The notes under the pieces are model-generated. The model saw only the letters and a list, made by a program, of their open reading frames with translations. It had not been told where the DNA came from and did not search any database. DNA of 64,000 nt from Brenneria roseae subsp. roseae (lineage in GTDB: Bacteria > Pseudomonadota > Gammaproteobacteria > Enterobacterales > Enterobacteriaceae): the NCBI RefSeq assembly GCF_003115845.1, contig NZ_KZ819023.1:394314-458313 (forward strand), given 5' to 3'. A program made the translations under genes and the position numbers. Positions 21,533 to 30,916 of the stretch are shown here, piece after piece (within the stretch, counting starts at the first letter, position 1; every line of letters starts with the position of its first letter).

Positions 21533-21796
21533 ATGGCAACCAGTATCGCGTTAAGTCCTTACTTCGAGCAATTTATCCGTGAACAAATCGAAAGTGGTCG
21601 TTACAACAATGTAAGCGAAGTCATCCGGGCGGGGTTGCGGGCACTGGAAGAGCGAGAGCAGCAGATAAAGCTTGATGCGTTACGGACAGCGGTAGCGTTG
21701 GGTATGAACAGCGGAAAGGGTAAGGATGCTGAAGCGGTGTTCGGGCGTCTGTCGCAGAAATACCGGCGCATGGCTGAAGGTGAGAAAGCGGAATGA
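21533..21796 (+). CDS. parD: ParD-family antitoxin (ribbon-helix-helix)
   Basis: An 87-residue antitoxin. The N-terminal half is the RHH DNA-binding domain (IALSPYFEQFIREQIESG RYNNVSEVIRAGL), the signature of ParD/CC2985 proteins. The C-terminal half is charged and helical and would wrap the toxin. The ATG at 21533 has GGAGG five bases upstream. The stop overlaps the ParE start (ATGA), so the two are translationally coupled. As a type II antitoxin it should neutralise ParE and repress its own operon. Confidence 0.88.
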   Translation: MATSIALSPYFEQFIREQIESGRYNNVSEVIRAGLRALEEREQQIKLDALRTAVALGMNSGKGKDAEAVFGRLSQKYRRMAEGEKAE

Positions 21797-22104
21797 AATT
21801 GACCGTATCGCCGCTGGCAGAACGGGATATCGAGGAGATAGGTGACTATATTGCGCAAGATAACCCAGTACGAGCACTTAGCTTTACCGAAAACCTGTAC
21901 CAACAGTGTTGTTTGATAGGCGACAATCCCTGGTTTTACCGTGAACGCCCGGAATTGGGGCTATCTATCAGAAGTTGTGCTTATGGTCGTTATCTTATCC
22001 TGTACGGCACGACAGATACGGAAGTGAGGATAGAGCGTGTCTTGCACGGTGCGCGTGATATCAACAGTCTGTTCTCAGAGTCACCGGAGGGTCATAAAAG
22101 TTAG
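21793..22104 (+). CDS. parE: ParE/RelE-family toxin
   Basis: A 103-residue basic protein of the ParE/RelE superfamily. The pattern is typical: LTVSPLAERDIEEIGDYIA at the N-terminus, FTENLYQQC in the second helix, and the C-terminal strands RYLILYGTTDTEVRIERVLHGARD. Most ParE proteins poison DNA gyrase, while RelE types cut mRNA. The upstream ParD partner favours the gyrase group, but this is inference. It overlaps parD by four bases. Confidence 0.87.
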   Translation: MKLTVSPLAERDIEEIGDYIAQDNPVRALSFTENLYQQCCLIGDNPWFYRERPELGLSIRSCAYGRYLILYGTTDTEVRIERVLHGARDINSLFSESPEGHKS

Positions 22105-22228
22105 TACTCTTCATGCAAGGCCGCAGGGGACGTTGTCTCTTGCCTTGTTCGGGTGAAGCGCTCCGGCGATAAATACCACCCGGCCAGCGCCAGCAAGCCG
22201 GACGGGGGAAAAGATGCGAACGTCCGGG

Positions 22229-23431
22229 TCATACCCAACCTTCCGGTGTATTGATACCGTAGACGGCATCGCGCAGATCGGAAACAAAGCGGCCGGACAT
22301 CCCTTCATACAGGGTGTTGGTCAACGCCACGACGCTGAATCCTTGTGCCCGATCAACAAACCATGAGTGACCGTAGACACCGCCCCAGCGCCAGGTGCCA
22401 ACGGATTCGGGTGAGTTGGCCGCCTGCGGATCGCGCAGGACGGAAAAGCCAAGACCGAAGCCCAAACCCGGCGCATCGGGCAGCATCAGCCCTTGAATTT
22501 GATCGCTCCCCATCTCTTCCACCAGCGTAGCGGGAAGGAGCGGTGCGCCGCCCGATCGCAGCGTTTCCAGCAGTATCAGCAGGTCATCGGCACTGCCGAC
22601 CATTCCCGCCCCGCCAGAGGGGAATGCCTGCTGATCCAGTGCGCGTGCGGGCGAGAAGTTGGTGCCAATCGTGCCTTCAAAGGAAGAAACCCGCTCACCT
22701 TCCTGCAAGCGGTGAGGACGTGGTATGTCGTTGACATAAGCGGTAGCCAGACGCTCGCTATCACGGGTATAAAAGGCCGTATCGTTCATGTTTAGTGGCG
22801 CAGTAACCAGCTTGCGAACCGCTTTGTCCAATGTCAACCCGCTGGCTTGCTCAATAACCGCCCCCAGTACGTCAATTGCCAGTGAATAGCCCCAGAAATA
22901 GCCCGGGGCGTAGAGTAAAGGGACGCTCGCCAGCCGGCGCAGATTTTCTTCCAGCGTAATACCCGCCGCATCCATACCGTCAGAGACGCCAGCAAGCGCG
23001 TAAGGCCCTTCGCTGTCGCTCTCTAAAAATCGATAGCCTAGTCCGGCGGTATGGCTGAGTAACTGTCGTGGGGTAATGGCGGGAATGGCGCCATCCGCCA
23101 GACGAGGCTGAAAATAGGGCAGCCATTGGCGGATATCTTCATCCAGTGCCAGCCTGCCTTGCGCAACCAATGCCATTGCCGCCGTCGCGACAATCAGTTT
23201 ACTGACGGAGGCGAACCGAAATAATGCATTCTCGCGCATAGCCTGTCCTGCCTCGCGATCGGAAAAACCCGCCGCCCGGCGATATACGTTTTTCCCATGA
23301 CGATTTATTTTCACTACGGCACCGACAAGCCGCTGCTCGCTTAACGCTTGTTCAATGACCTTATCCAGACCGGCTGACCACCGTTCGTCAATGGCATCTG
23401 ACGGCATTAATGATGATGTTGTATTCGGCAT
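22229..23431 (-). CDS. Serine hydrolase of the beta-lactamase/class C esterase family
   Basis: A 400-residue protein of the class C beta-lactamase-like (AmpC/EstB) superfamily. The catalytic SxxK is FASVSKLI near residue 78, the YxN-like Tyr lies in the YFWGYSLAIDVLG segment, and the Gly-rich motif near the C-terminus is WGGVYGHSWFVD. No signal peptide, so it is cytoplasmic and more likely an esterase or D-amino-peptide hydrolase than a beta-lactamase. I chose ATG at 23431 (AAGGA seven bases upstream) over an upstream GTG. It is divergent from a LysR regulator that probably controls it. Confidence 0.8.
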   Translation of the reverse strand: MPNTTSSLMPSDAIDERWSAGLDKVIEQALSEQRLVGAVVKINRHGKNVYRRAAGFSDREAGQAMRENALFRFASVSKLIVATAAMALVAQGRLALDEDIRQWLPYFQPRLADGAIPAITPRQLLSHTAGLGYRFLESDSEGPYALAGVSDGMDAAGITLEENLRRLASVPLLYAPGYFWGYSLAIDVLGAVIEQASGLTLDKAVRKLVTAPLNMNDTAFYTRDSERLATAYVNDIPRPHRLQEGERVSSFEGTIGTNFSPARALDQQAFPSGGAGMVGSADDLLILLETLRSGGAPLLPATLVEEMGSDQIQGLMLPDAPGLGFGLGFSVLRDPQAANSPESVGTWRWGGVYGHSWFVDRAQGFSVVALTNTLYEGMSGRFVSDLRDAVYGINTPEGWV

Positions 23432-23549
23432 ACCCGATTCCTTATTCACTCAACAGCAGATGATTGACAATGTAGAGGACTAGGCAATCAGGAAAAAGCG
23501 GGGTAGATTTCCATTATCTATGGACTTTTTTGTCCGCAATGAGAGCTAT

Positions 23550-24467
23550 ATGGATAGTCTGAACAGTCTTACCGTATTTGTACACGTAGCGGAAACGCGC
23601 AATTTTGTGATGGCAGGACGCATTCTGGGCGTATCGGCATCGGCGGTGGGGAAAAGTGTGTCGCGACTGGAGGCCAGACTGGGGGTAAGGTTGTTTCATC
23701 GCAGTACCCGCAGCATGACGCTGACCGCTGAAGGGATACTCTTTCTTGAACGTAGTCGGCGCATTCTGGCCGAGATTGAAGCCGCCGAGCAGGAACTGTC
23801 GCAGGCGACAGAAATGCCAAGTGGACGTTTGCGGGTCAGTCTGCCGCCGGTGAGCGCGTTGGTGCTGCCGACATTGGGTGAGTTTATGCGTCAGTATCCG
23901 GCGATTGAGATGGATCTTGATTTCAGCGAGCGTCTGGTTGATGTGGTGGAAGAAGGATTTGATGCCGTAGTGCGTACGGGAGAATTGACGGATTCCCGTT
24001 TGTCAGCCCGTAAGCTGGGCGAGTTTAATCTGCTGTTAGTGGCATCACCTGCCTATCTTGAACAACGCGGCACGCCGCAGGAACCGACCGATTTGGCACA
24101 GCATGTTTGTCTCCACTATCGTTTTCCAAACAGCGGAAAGCTGGAAATCTGGCCGCTGCGTAATGAGCCTGACCTGTCTATTCCCATTTCAATGGTTTGC
24201 AATAATATCGAGACCAGAGTGTGCTTTGCATTACAGGGGCTGGGCATTGCCTGTTTGCCCGATTTTTCCGTACAGAACGAATTGCGGGCAGGATCGTTAC
24301 GTACCGTGCTCGATAACCATGTTGCACGCACGGTAGGATTACATGTCGTCTGGCCATCGGGGCGTTATATCACGCCGAAGCTCAGAACGTTTATCGATTT
24401 CCTCAGTGAACACGTTTTTGCGACGACTGAAAACCACTGCCCCGGACGCAGCAATAACGTGAGGTGA
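23550..24467 (+). CDS. LysR-family transcriptional regulator
   Basis: A 305-residue LysR regulator. Residues 1-60 form the winged helix-turn-helix (FVMAGRILGVSASAVGKSVS RLEARLG is the recognition region); residues about 90-300 form the periplasmic-binding-like effector domain. The ATG at 23550 starts the canonical MDSLNSLTVFVHVAET N-terminus; an earlier ATG at 23520 would add ten unusual residues. It is divergent from the serine hydrolase gene across about 118 bp. The HTH pattern (VSASAVGKSVSRLEARLGVRLFHRSTRS) is of the CrgA-like type often found next to oxidoreductase or hydrolase targets. Ligand unknown. Confidence 0.85.
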   Translation: MDSLNSLTVFVHVAETRNFVMAGRILGVSASAVGKSVSRLEARLGVRLFHRSTRSMTLTAEGILFLERSRRILAEIEAAEQELSQATEMPSGRLRVSLPPVSALVLPTLGEFMRQYPAIEMDLDFSERLVDVVEEGFDAVVRTGELTDSRLSARKLGEFNLLLVASPAYLEQRGTPQEPTDLAQHVCLHYRFPNSGKLEIWPLRNEPDLSIPISMVCNNIETRVCFALQGLGIACLPDFSVQNELRAGSLRTVLDNHVARTVGLHVVWPSGRYITPKLRTFIDFLSEHVFATTENHCPGRSNNVR

Positions 24468-24525
24468 TAACCAGAGGCCTGATTCATTCAATCAATCCCC
24501 GTTTTATTCGCCGTAAAAGGAACTT

Positions 24526-26364
24526 ATGTTCGCATTCTGCCACGTAATCTCTGATGAATGGTGCAGCAGGGTGGAAAACAGAATGGTGAATCGTATAGAA
24601 GGAAGGGGGAGCAATTGGTTGGGAACCGTTTCTCATGATGTTGCCAACGCCGTGCGGCGCGAGCCGGCGACGATGGCGCAGGGAAAGGCCGCCGGTTCGC
24701 GGACCATCGATTTTGGTAGCACGTTTTCTCCGCCCAGCCCCGAAGACGCGTCCACCGGGAAGCTGAATCAGCGTGTTTCCGTGGGTTCCTCGATGCCATT
24801 GTCGCCGACAGGAGGGTTGCCGACAGCGGCAACGCCGGTGGCCATCAGCAAAGCGCCGGTTGCCAATCTTCATGCGATAGATCAGTCCAAATACAGTAAT
24901 CCTGAGGCGTTGGAAAAATGGGCGGGATTGCTGAGCGATTTGCCGGAAAAGGAAAGGGAAAGTGCCGCAAAAGAATTAAATCGTCCGCTAGCGGCGGCCA
25001 AAATGCTGCGGGACGGTGGGAAAAACGCGGAAAACGCCCTGGCTTATATTCGTGAAAATCCGGCGCTGTACACGGCAATGGATACCAGCAGGGATGGTGG
25101 CGTCGCAGATGGCTTTATCTCAAACAGAGATATCTCTTCATTTGTAAAAAATATGACGCACCGGGCGGAGGATGCGGCGAAAACCGTCAGTGAATATGTA
25201 CGCCGTCATCCTGACGCCGATCCCCAGGCTTTACGTCTGGTGCGATCCTCCGCTCTGCTATTGGCGAATGAGCCTTTGCTTCGGGCGGCCGATCCCGCGA
25301 AATCGGCGACGCACTCTTCTCCGATCAAAACGGATCGAACCGCGACGCTTACCGACCTTAACGCGGTGGTAAAGGATAATCACACGCTTTCCCCACAGCT
25401 TAAGGCCGCCGCTAAACTGTGGTCGCATCCCGGTTTATTCGGTTTATTGGAGCATGCCGATGTGAAGGGCGAGAAGTTGGCCCGAGTCGCGCATGATGGC
25501 AAGCTGATGATGAAAGATATGATCAGCTGGATTAACGAACAGGCGCCAGCCAGCCGTGCGGAAGTGGACGATACGCTGCATAATGCCGCGACGTTAGGGC
25601 TGGCGGAAAAAACGGATATCAGCAAGCTGGATGAAGATGTTTTTGCTTCACCCGAGTCATACAGCGCTGCACAGAAAGCCGCCACACTGGTGAAGTTGCA
25701 ACAGACGCTTGAGCAGGTCATTGCTGGTCGTCAGTATCGTGATACTTCAGCGACGGAACGGGCGCTGAATCAGCGTATTGATCAATTGCAACAAGACCGC
25801 GGCGTCATTCAATATTTCGGGCAGGATGTGCCATATGAAATACAGCGCATCATGTTATCCGATCCGGTTTTGGCGCAAACGTACATCAATCAGCCCCGTC
25901 ATTCTTCATCACCGGCGCAGGGGAGAGCGGCGGGGCTTGAACCGCCCATGCTGATGTCGCAAGGCGTTGGCGGCACGGGGATGAAAAGTGAAAATCAACT
26001 GGTTAAAGATACTGCGCGTCACGTTATGGATTTCAGCAAAGCCTCGCTGCATGCCGATAATCTGGCTCAATCCGCAGGCGGCAAAGTCGCCATCGGGCTG
26101 GCGGGGAAAATGGGATCTGCGATAGCCGGACGTGTGGTGGGGGCGGTGGCGGGTGAAGCGGCCGGGGCTGCGGCGGCCTCCGCCGTCGGCGCGGCGGCAG
26201 GGCCTGTCGGCTGGGCCGTCAGCGGAGCGTTGAGTCTTGGTATGGGTATTGCCGAGTTGGTCAGTTTTTTCAATGCGAAAAGCAAACTCAAAAATCGACG
26301 AGCGGATTTTGCCAAAACGGTTAATCCGACACTGGAACAATTCAATATCGCCAAACCGCGTTGA
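24526..26364 (+). CDS. hrpK: HrpK-like type III secretion translocator
   Basis: A 612-residue protein without a signal peptide that I recognise as the HrpK type of Hrp-secreted putative translocator (related to HrpF/PopF at the C-terminus), thought to help insert effectors through the plant plasma membrane. Features: Ser/Pro/Gly-rich N-terminus, an Asp/Asn-rich EF-hand-like loop (DTSRDGGVADGFISNRDI, about residue 186), long helical middle, and a C-terminal Gly/Ala-rich hydrophobic stretch (about residues 515-585, AGRVVGAVAGEAAGAAAASA) suited to membrane insertion. The ATG has AAAGGA upstream. An hrp-box-like sequence inside codons 33-41 raises the option of a later start at 24673. Confidence 0.75.
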   Translation: MFAFCHVISDEWCSRVENRMVNRIEGRGSNWLGTVSHDVANAVRREPATMAQGKAAGSRTIDFGSTFSPPSPEDASTGKLNQRVSVGSSMPLSPTGGLPTAATPVAISKAPVANLHAIDQSKYSNPEALEKWAGLLSDLPEKERESAAKELNRPLAAAKMLRDGGKNAENALAYIRENPALYTAMDTSRDGGVADGFISNRDISSFVKNMTHRAEDAAKTVSEYVRRHPDADPQALRLVRSSALLLANEPLLRAADPAKSATHSSPIKTDRTATLTDLNAVVKDNHTLSPQLKAAAKLWSHPGLFGLLEHADVKGEKLARVAHDGKLMMKDMISWINEQAPASRAEVDDTLHNAATLGLAEKTDISKLDEDVFASPESYSAAQKAATLVKLQQTLEQVIAGRQYRDTSATERALNQRIDQLQQDRGVIQYFGQDVPYEIQRIMLSDPVLAQTYINQPRHSSSPAQGRAAGLEPPMLMSQGVGGTGMKSENQLVKDTARHVMDFSKASLHADNLAQSAGGKVAIGLAGKMGSAIAGRVVGAVAGEAAGAAAASAVGAAAGPVGWAVSGALSLGMGIAELVSFFNAKSKLKNRRADFAKTVNPTLEQFNIAKPR

Positions 26365-26398
26365 CATCATCCTGTGGTAGTGCCGCGATGAGAAACTA

Positions 26399-26423
26399 TC
26401 CTGAGTGCGAGGAAGACTCAGGA
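26399..26423. terminator. Hairpin between convergent hrpK and M20 genes
   Basis: TCCTGAGT / ACTCAGGA, an 8-bp perfect stem with a 9-base loop. No clear T-tract; it may terminate from both sides. Confidence 0.4.
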
Positions 26424-26461
26424 GGGTGTTCGCCGCCGGACGCTATTGGGCGCTTCTTTGA

Positions 26462-27688
26462 TTAATTTTGTTGCACTTTCAGTGAGGAAGGCGCAGTCCG
26501 CAGGGGGATTGGGTGTTTTGATGCGTCGCTTTGCACGCGCTGCTGATGCAGCGCCGCTTCGGCCAGTTGTGCAAAGTAGCGTGCTGCCGGTGCGATGGCG
26601 TGCTCATCCGGGTTGAACTGTGGATGGTGCAACCCAAACTCGCTACCTGAACCAATACTGACAAACGTCCCCGGGATCTGCTGAAGATAGAGGGCGAAGT
26701 CTTCCCCGCTCATCTGCAACTCGGCATTTTCTACCCGATAGCCCGCATCCTGAGCAATTTTTTTGCTAAAATCGGCCCAGAAATCGGTATTGACCACCGA
26801 TGGCGGGCCCGGTTGCCAGTGCAGCTCGGCCCGGGCGCCCAATGCAAGCGTGATCCCCTGGATCAATTGCCTGATTCGGGCTGGAATCTGTTCCCGGATC
26901 TGGGTGTTATAGGTTCGCACGGTGCCTTCGAGTTCCACGGTTTGCGGCAGTACATTCCAGGTGTTCCCGCCGTTAATTCGCGTAACGCTGATGACCAGCG
27001 ATTCGAGAGAGCTGAAGCTGCGGCTTGGTAATGTCTGTAACGCATTAACAATGTTGCAGGCCGCCACAATGCTATCAATCCCTTCCTCCGGTTTGGCGGC
27101 ATGTGCGCCTTTGCCGGTTACGTGGATAGAAAAACGGTCGACATTGGCATAAAACGGACCGCCCCGGGTGGCAAACGTACCTGCGGGTAAATCCGGGGCA
27201 TTATGTAAGCCGAAGATGGCAGAAACGTCCTGCAATGCGCCTGCCTGAATTAAATGTTTCGCGCCGGTTGAAACTTCCTCGGCTGGTTGAAAGAGGATGC
27301 GTACCCTGCCGGGGAGCCGGGTTTCGTATTTCTTCAGTAAACAGGCCGCGCCTAACATCACCGCCGTATGAAAGTCATGTCCGCAGGCGTGCATGACCCC
27401 GGGGTTTTTCGAGCGAAAAGGGAGGCCGGTCAGTTCTTCAATCGGCAGGGCGTCAATATCGGCTCGCAACGCGATAATCGGGCCGGGCCCGTTGCCCAGC
27501 TCAGCGACAACGCCGGACGTTAACGGCAGCGGCAACAGGGGAATGCCTTTATCTTGCAGCCAGTTGGTAATGCGGGTGGTGGTTTGATGTTCCTGATTGG
27601 AAAGTTCGGGGTATTGATGTAATTCTCGTCGCCACTCAATGAGCTGCTGCTCGAATGAATCGTCACTACAGACCTGGATATCAACCAT
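26462..27688 (-). CDS. M20D-family amidohydrolase (hippurate / IAA-amino acid hydrolase-like)
   Basis: A 408-residue metallopeptidase of the M20D subfamily, which splits N-acyl amino acids such as hippurate, N-acetyl amino acids or indole-3-acetyl-amino acids. Visible metal-site motifs are ALRADIDALPI, MHACGHDFHTA (Cys/His ligands), FQPAEEVSTGAKHLI (catalytic Glu), GKGAHAAKPEEGID (dimer domain) and the C-terminal SGEDFALYLQ. ATG at 27688 is preferred over an upstream TTG. Next to hrp genes in a plant-associated bacterium, a role on plant amide conjugates such as auxin or jasmonate is tempting, but the substrate cannot be read from the sequence. It is convergent with hrpK. Confidence 0.85.
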   Translation of the reverse strand: MVDIQVCSDDSFEQQLIEWRRELHQYPELSNQEHQTTTRITNWLQDKGIPLLPLPLTSGVVAELGNGPGPIIALRADIDALPIEELTGLPFRSKNPGVMHACGHDFHTAVMLGAACLLKKYETRLPGRVRILFQPAEEVSTGAKHLIQAGALQDVSAIFGLHNAPDLPAGTFATRGGPFYANVDRFSIHVTGKGAHAAKPEEGIDSIVAACNIVNALQTLPSRSFSSLESLVISVTRINGGNTWNVLPQTVELEGTVRTYNTQIREQIPARIRQLIQGITLALGARAELHWQPGPPSVVNTDFWADFSKKIAQDAGYRVENAELQMSGEDFALYLQQIPGTFVSIGSGSEFGLHHPQFNPDEHAIAPAARYFAQLAEAALHQQRVQSDASKHPIPLRTAPSSLKVQQN

Positions 27689-27895
27689 ATCACCCAACCT
27701 TCTTAATATTAAAATACCCCTGCGGCGTGAAGAACGGGGTAACGAATATGCTTAAAGGTAGTGGAGAGTGGTTCAGAGGATAAATACCGTCTGGTTATAT
27801 TTCATAGCGGATTATCATGAACGCAATATTCTGCATTTCTGTCTATCATCAGTATGATATGTTGATTGACTTGAGATCTAGAAACCGGAATACGC

Positions 27896-28060
27896 GTGAA
27901 GACGATTCGATTTGCAGCGATCATGCTGGAACACAACCATATCTATGATATGTGCCGTCAGTTGGTGGACGCCGGGGCGGAGCTGGTTTCGGTTTTCGAT
28001 CCCGATCCTGCCAGGCTGGATATTTTTGTCGCGAAGTTTCCTGATGTCCGCATTGTTTAG
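27896..28060 (+). pseudogene. Gfo/Idh/MocA-family oxidoreductase, N-terminal fragment
   Basis: A 54-codon frame from GTG 27896 to TAG 28058-28060 encodes the first Rossmann strand-helix-strand of a Gfo/Idh/MocA sugar dehydrogenase (IRFAAIMLEHNHIYDMCRQL ... VSVFDPDPARLDIFVAKFP). The family normally has 330-400 residues; everything after the second beta strand is missing. It is a relic at the left border of the nif region, probably marking the insertion junction. Confidence 0.65.
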
Positions 28061-28345
28061 AGCGTTCGTTCTTTAATGCGCTAATCCACGACTGCCTGCA
28101 TCGAACCGAAACGGCGATAGCGCAATCTCACGTTTTTAAGGCCGCGGAGCTGGCTATTTCCGCACAGCTCCGGGCGAAAAAGATTGCCTGACGGGGGATT
28201 CCTGCGTTCACCTCTGACTGATAGGGTTTGAACGCAATCAATCCTGCCGCCAACCCCGGTTAAAAATCCCACTATCTGATGACCTGCCAACGTGACGAAA
28301 GTGTGTTGGTATTCATAACATCCGCCTGATTTCCCCTGTCGCTTT

Positions 28346-28361
28346 TGTCTCTTTTACAACA
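28346..28361 (+). promoter_or_regulatory. NifA upstream activator sequence for nifH
   Basis: TGT-CTCTTTTACA-ACA fits the NifA consensus TGT-N10-ACA and lies 96 bp upstream of the -24 element, the usual distance for IHF-assisted looping. Confidence 0.75.
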
Positions 28362-28456
28362 ATTGGTCACGTTATTGTTCCTAACCACTCGTGAATCGTA
28401 AGGCATTTTTTGTTTTTTATCATTAATAATCAATTGGTTGGTTTGTTCTTTGAGTG

Positions 28457-28472
28457 TGGTATGTCCCCTGCA
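28457..28472 (+). promoter_or_regulatory. Sigma-54 promoter of nifHDKTY
   Basis: TGGTATGTCCCCTGCA has the invariant GG and GC spaced by 10 bases as in Klebsiella nifH promoters. It lies 40 bp before the nifH start. Confidence 0.88.
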
Positions 28473-28478
28473 ATATAA

Positions 28479-29396
<918 letters not shown>

Positions 29397-29407
29397 GGAG
29401 TCATCAT

Positions 29408-30856
29408 ATGACAGACACCATTACGCAACAAAATCAGGCGCTGATTCAGGAAGTGCTGGAGGTTTTTCCGGATAAGGCCCGGAAAGAACGCGCCAGACAT
29501 ATCATGACGGTAGAGGCCGGGATGGAATCGGTAGGGAAATGCATCACTTCCAACCGCAAATCCCAGCCCGGGGTCATGACGGTACGCGGCTGCGCCTATG
29601 CCGGTTCCAAAGGGGTGGTTTTCGGGCCGATCAAAGATATGGCGCATATCTCTCACGGGCCGATTGGCTGTGGGCAATATTCCCGCGCCGGACGGCGCAA
29701 TTATTACACCGGTATGAGCGGTATCGACAGTTTCGGCACTATCAACTTCACCTCTGATTTTCAGGAGAAAGACATTGTGTTCGGCGGCGATAAAAAGCTG
29801 CGTAAGCTGATCGATGAACTTGAACTGCTGTTTCCGCTGACCAAAGGGATCAGCGTGCAATCGGAATGTCCGGTGGGGCTGATCGGCGACGATATTGAAG
29901 CCGTCGCGCGTTCAGCGAAAGAGGCGATCGGTAAGCCGGTCGTCCCGGTGCGCTGTGAAGGTTTCCGCGGGGTATCGCAATCGCTGGGGCACCATATCGC
30001 CAACGATGTCATCCGTGATTGGGTCTTGCCGGCCCGTGACGGTCAGGAATTTGTCGCCACGCCGTATGACGTCGCCATTATCGGTGATTACAACATCGGC
30101 GGCGATGCCTGGTCTTCCCGTATTTTGCTGGAGGAGATGGGGCTGCGCGTGGTGGCCCAGTGGTCGGGAGACGGAACGTTAGTGGAGATGGAAAACACCC
30201 CAAAAGTTAAACTCAATCTGGTGCATTGCTATCGCTCCATGAACTATATCTCTCGTCATATGGAAGAGAAATACGGCATTCCCTGGCTGGAGTACAACTT
30301 CTTCGGGCCGACGCAGATCGCGGCTTCGCTGCGCAAAATTGCGGCGCTGTTCGACAGCACGATCCAGGCGAATGCGGAAGCCGTTATCGCCCGCTATCAG
30401 GCGCAAACGGATGCGATTATTGCGAAATACCGTCCGCGTCTGGAAGGGAAAAAGGTGTTGCTGTACGTCGGTGGGTTGCGTCCCCGTCATGTGATTGGCG
30501 CTTATGACGATCTTGGCATGGAAATTATGGCCGCCGGCTATGAGTTTGCCCATAACGACGACTATGACCGTACCTTGCCGGAACTGAAACAGGGCACATT
30601 GCTGTTTGATGACCTCAGCACCTATGAGCTGGAAGAGTTTGTCAAACGCCTGAAACCCGATCTGGTGGGATCGGGGATCAAGGAAAAGTACGTATTCCAG
30701 AAGATGGGGATGCCGTTTCGGCAAATACACTCCTGGGATTACTCCGGCCCCTATCACGGCTACGACGGTTTTGCCATCTTCGCCCGCGATATGGATATGA
30801 CGCTGAATAACCCGTGCTGGAAACAGCTGAATGCGCCCTGGCTGAAATCCGCCTGA
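29408..30856 (+). CDS. nifD: Nitrogenase MoFe protein alpha chain NifD
   Basis: A 482-residue alpha subunit of the dinitrogenase, holding FeMo-cofactor and half of the P-cluster. P-cluster Cys residues sit in [19 protein letters not shown] and [11 protein letters not shown]. The cofactor Cys is in [11 protein letters not shown] and the cofactor His in [17 protein letters not shown]. The ATG follows GAGGAGTCATCAT. Works as alpha2beta2 with NifK; electrons come from NifH. Length and motifs are complete. Confidence 0.99.
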   Translation: MTDTITQQNQALIQEVLEVFPDKARKERARHIMTVEAGMESVGKCITSNRKSQPGVMTVRGCAYAGSKGVVFGPIKDMAHISHGPIGCGQYSRAGRRNYYTGMSGIDSFGTINFTSDFQEKDIVFGGDKKLRKLIDELELLFPLTKGISVQSECPVGLIGDDIEAVARSAKEAIGKPVVPVRCEGFRGVSQSLGHHIANDVIRDWVLPARDGQEFVATPYDVAIIGDYNIGGDAWSSRILLEEMGLRVVAQWSGDGTLVEMENTPKVKLNLVHCYRSMNYISRHMEEKYGIPWLEYNFFGPTQIAASLRKIAALFDSTIQANAEAVIARYQAQTDAIIAKYRPRLEGKKVLLYVGGLRPRHVIGAYDDLGMEIMAAGYEFAHNDDYDRTLPELKQGTLLFDDLSTYELEEFVKRLKPDLVGSGIKEKYVFQKMGMPFRQIHSWDYSGPYHGYDGFAIFARDMDMTLNNPCWKQLNAPWLKSA

Positions 30857-30916
30857 GGCCTGACGACCCGTTTATCCCGTTAGTTCACCGATTCGTGGCG
30901 CGGGAGGAGTAATACG

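Noticed and set aside
24526..24672. Classing hrpK as a harpin
   Set aside because: Length, Cys content and the C-terminal hydrophobic Gly/Ala region fit HrpK/HrpF translocators rather than small heat-stable harpins.
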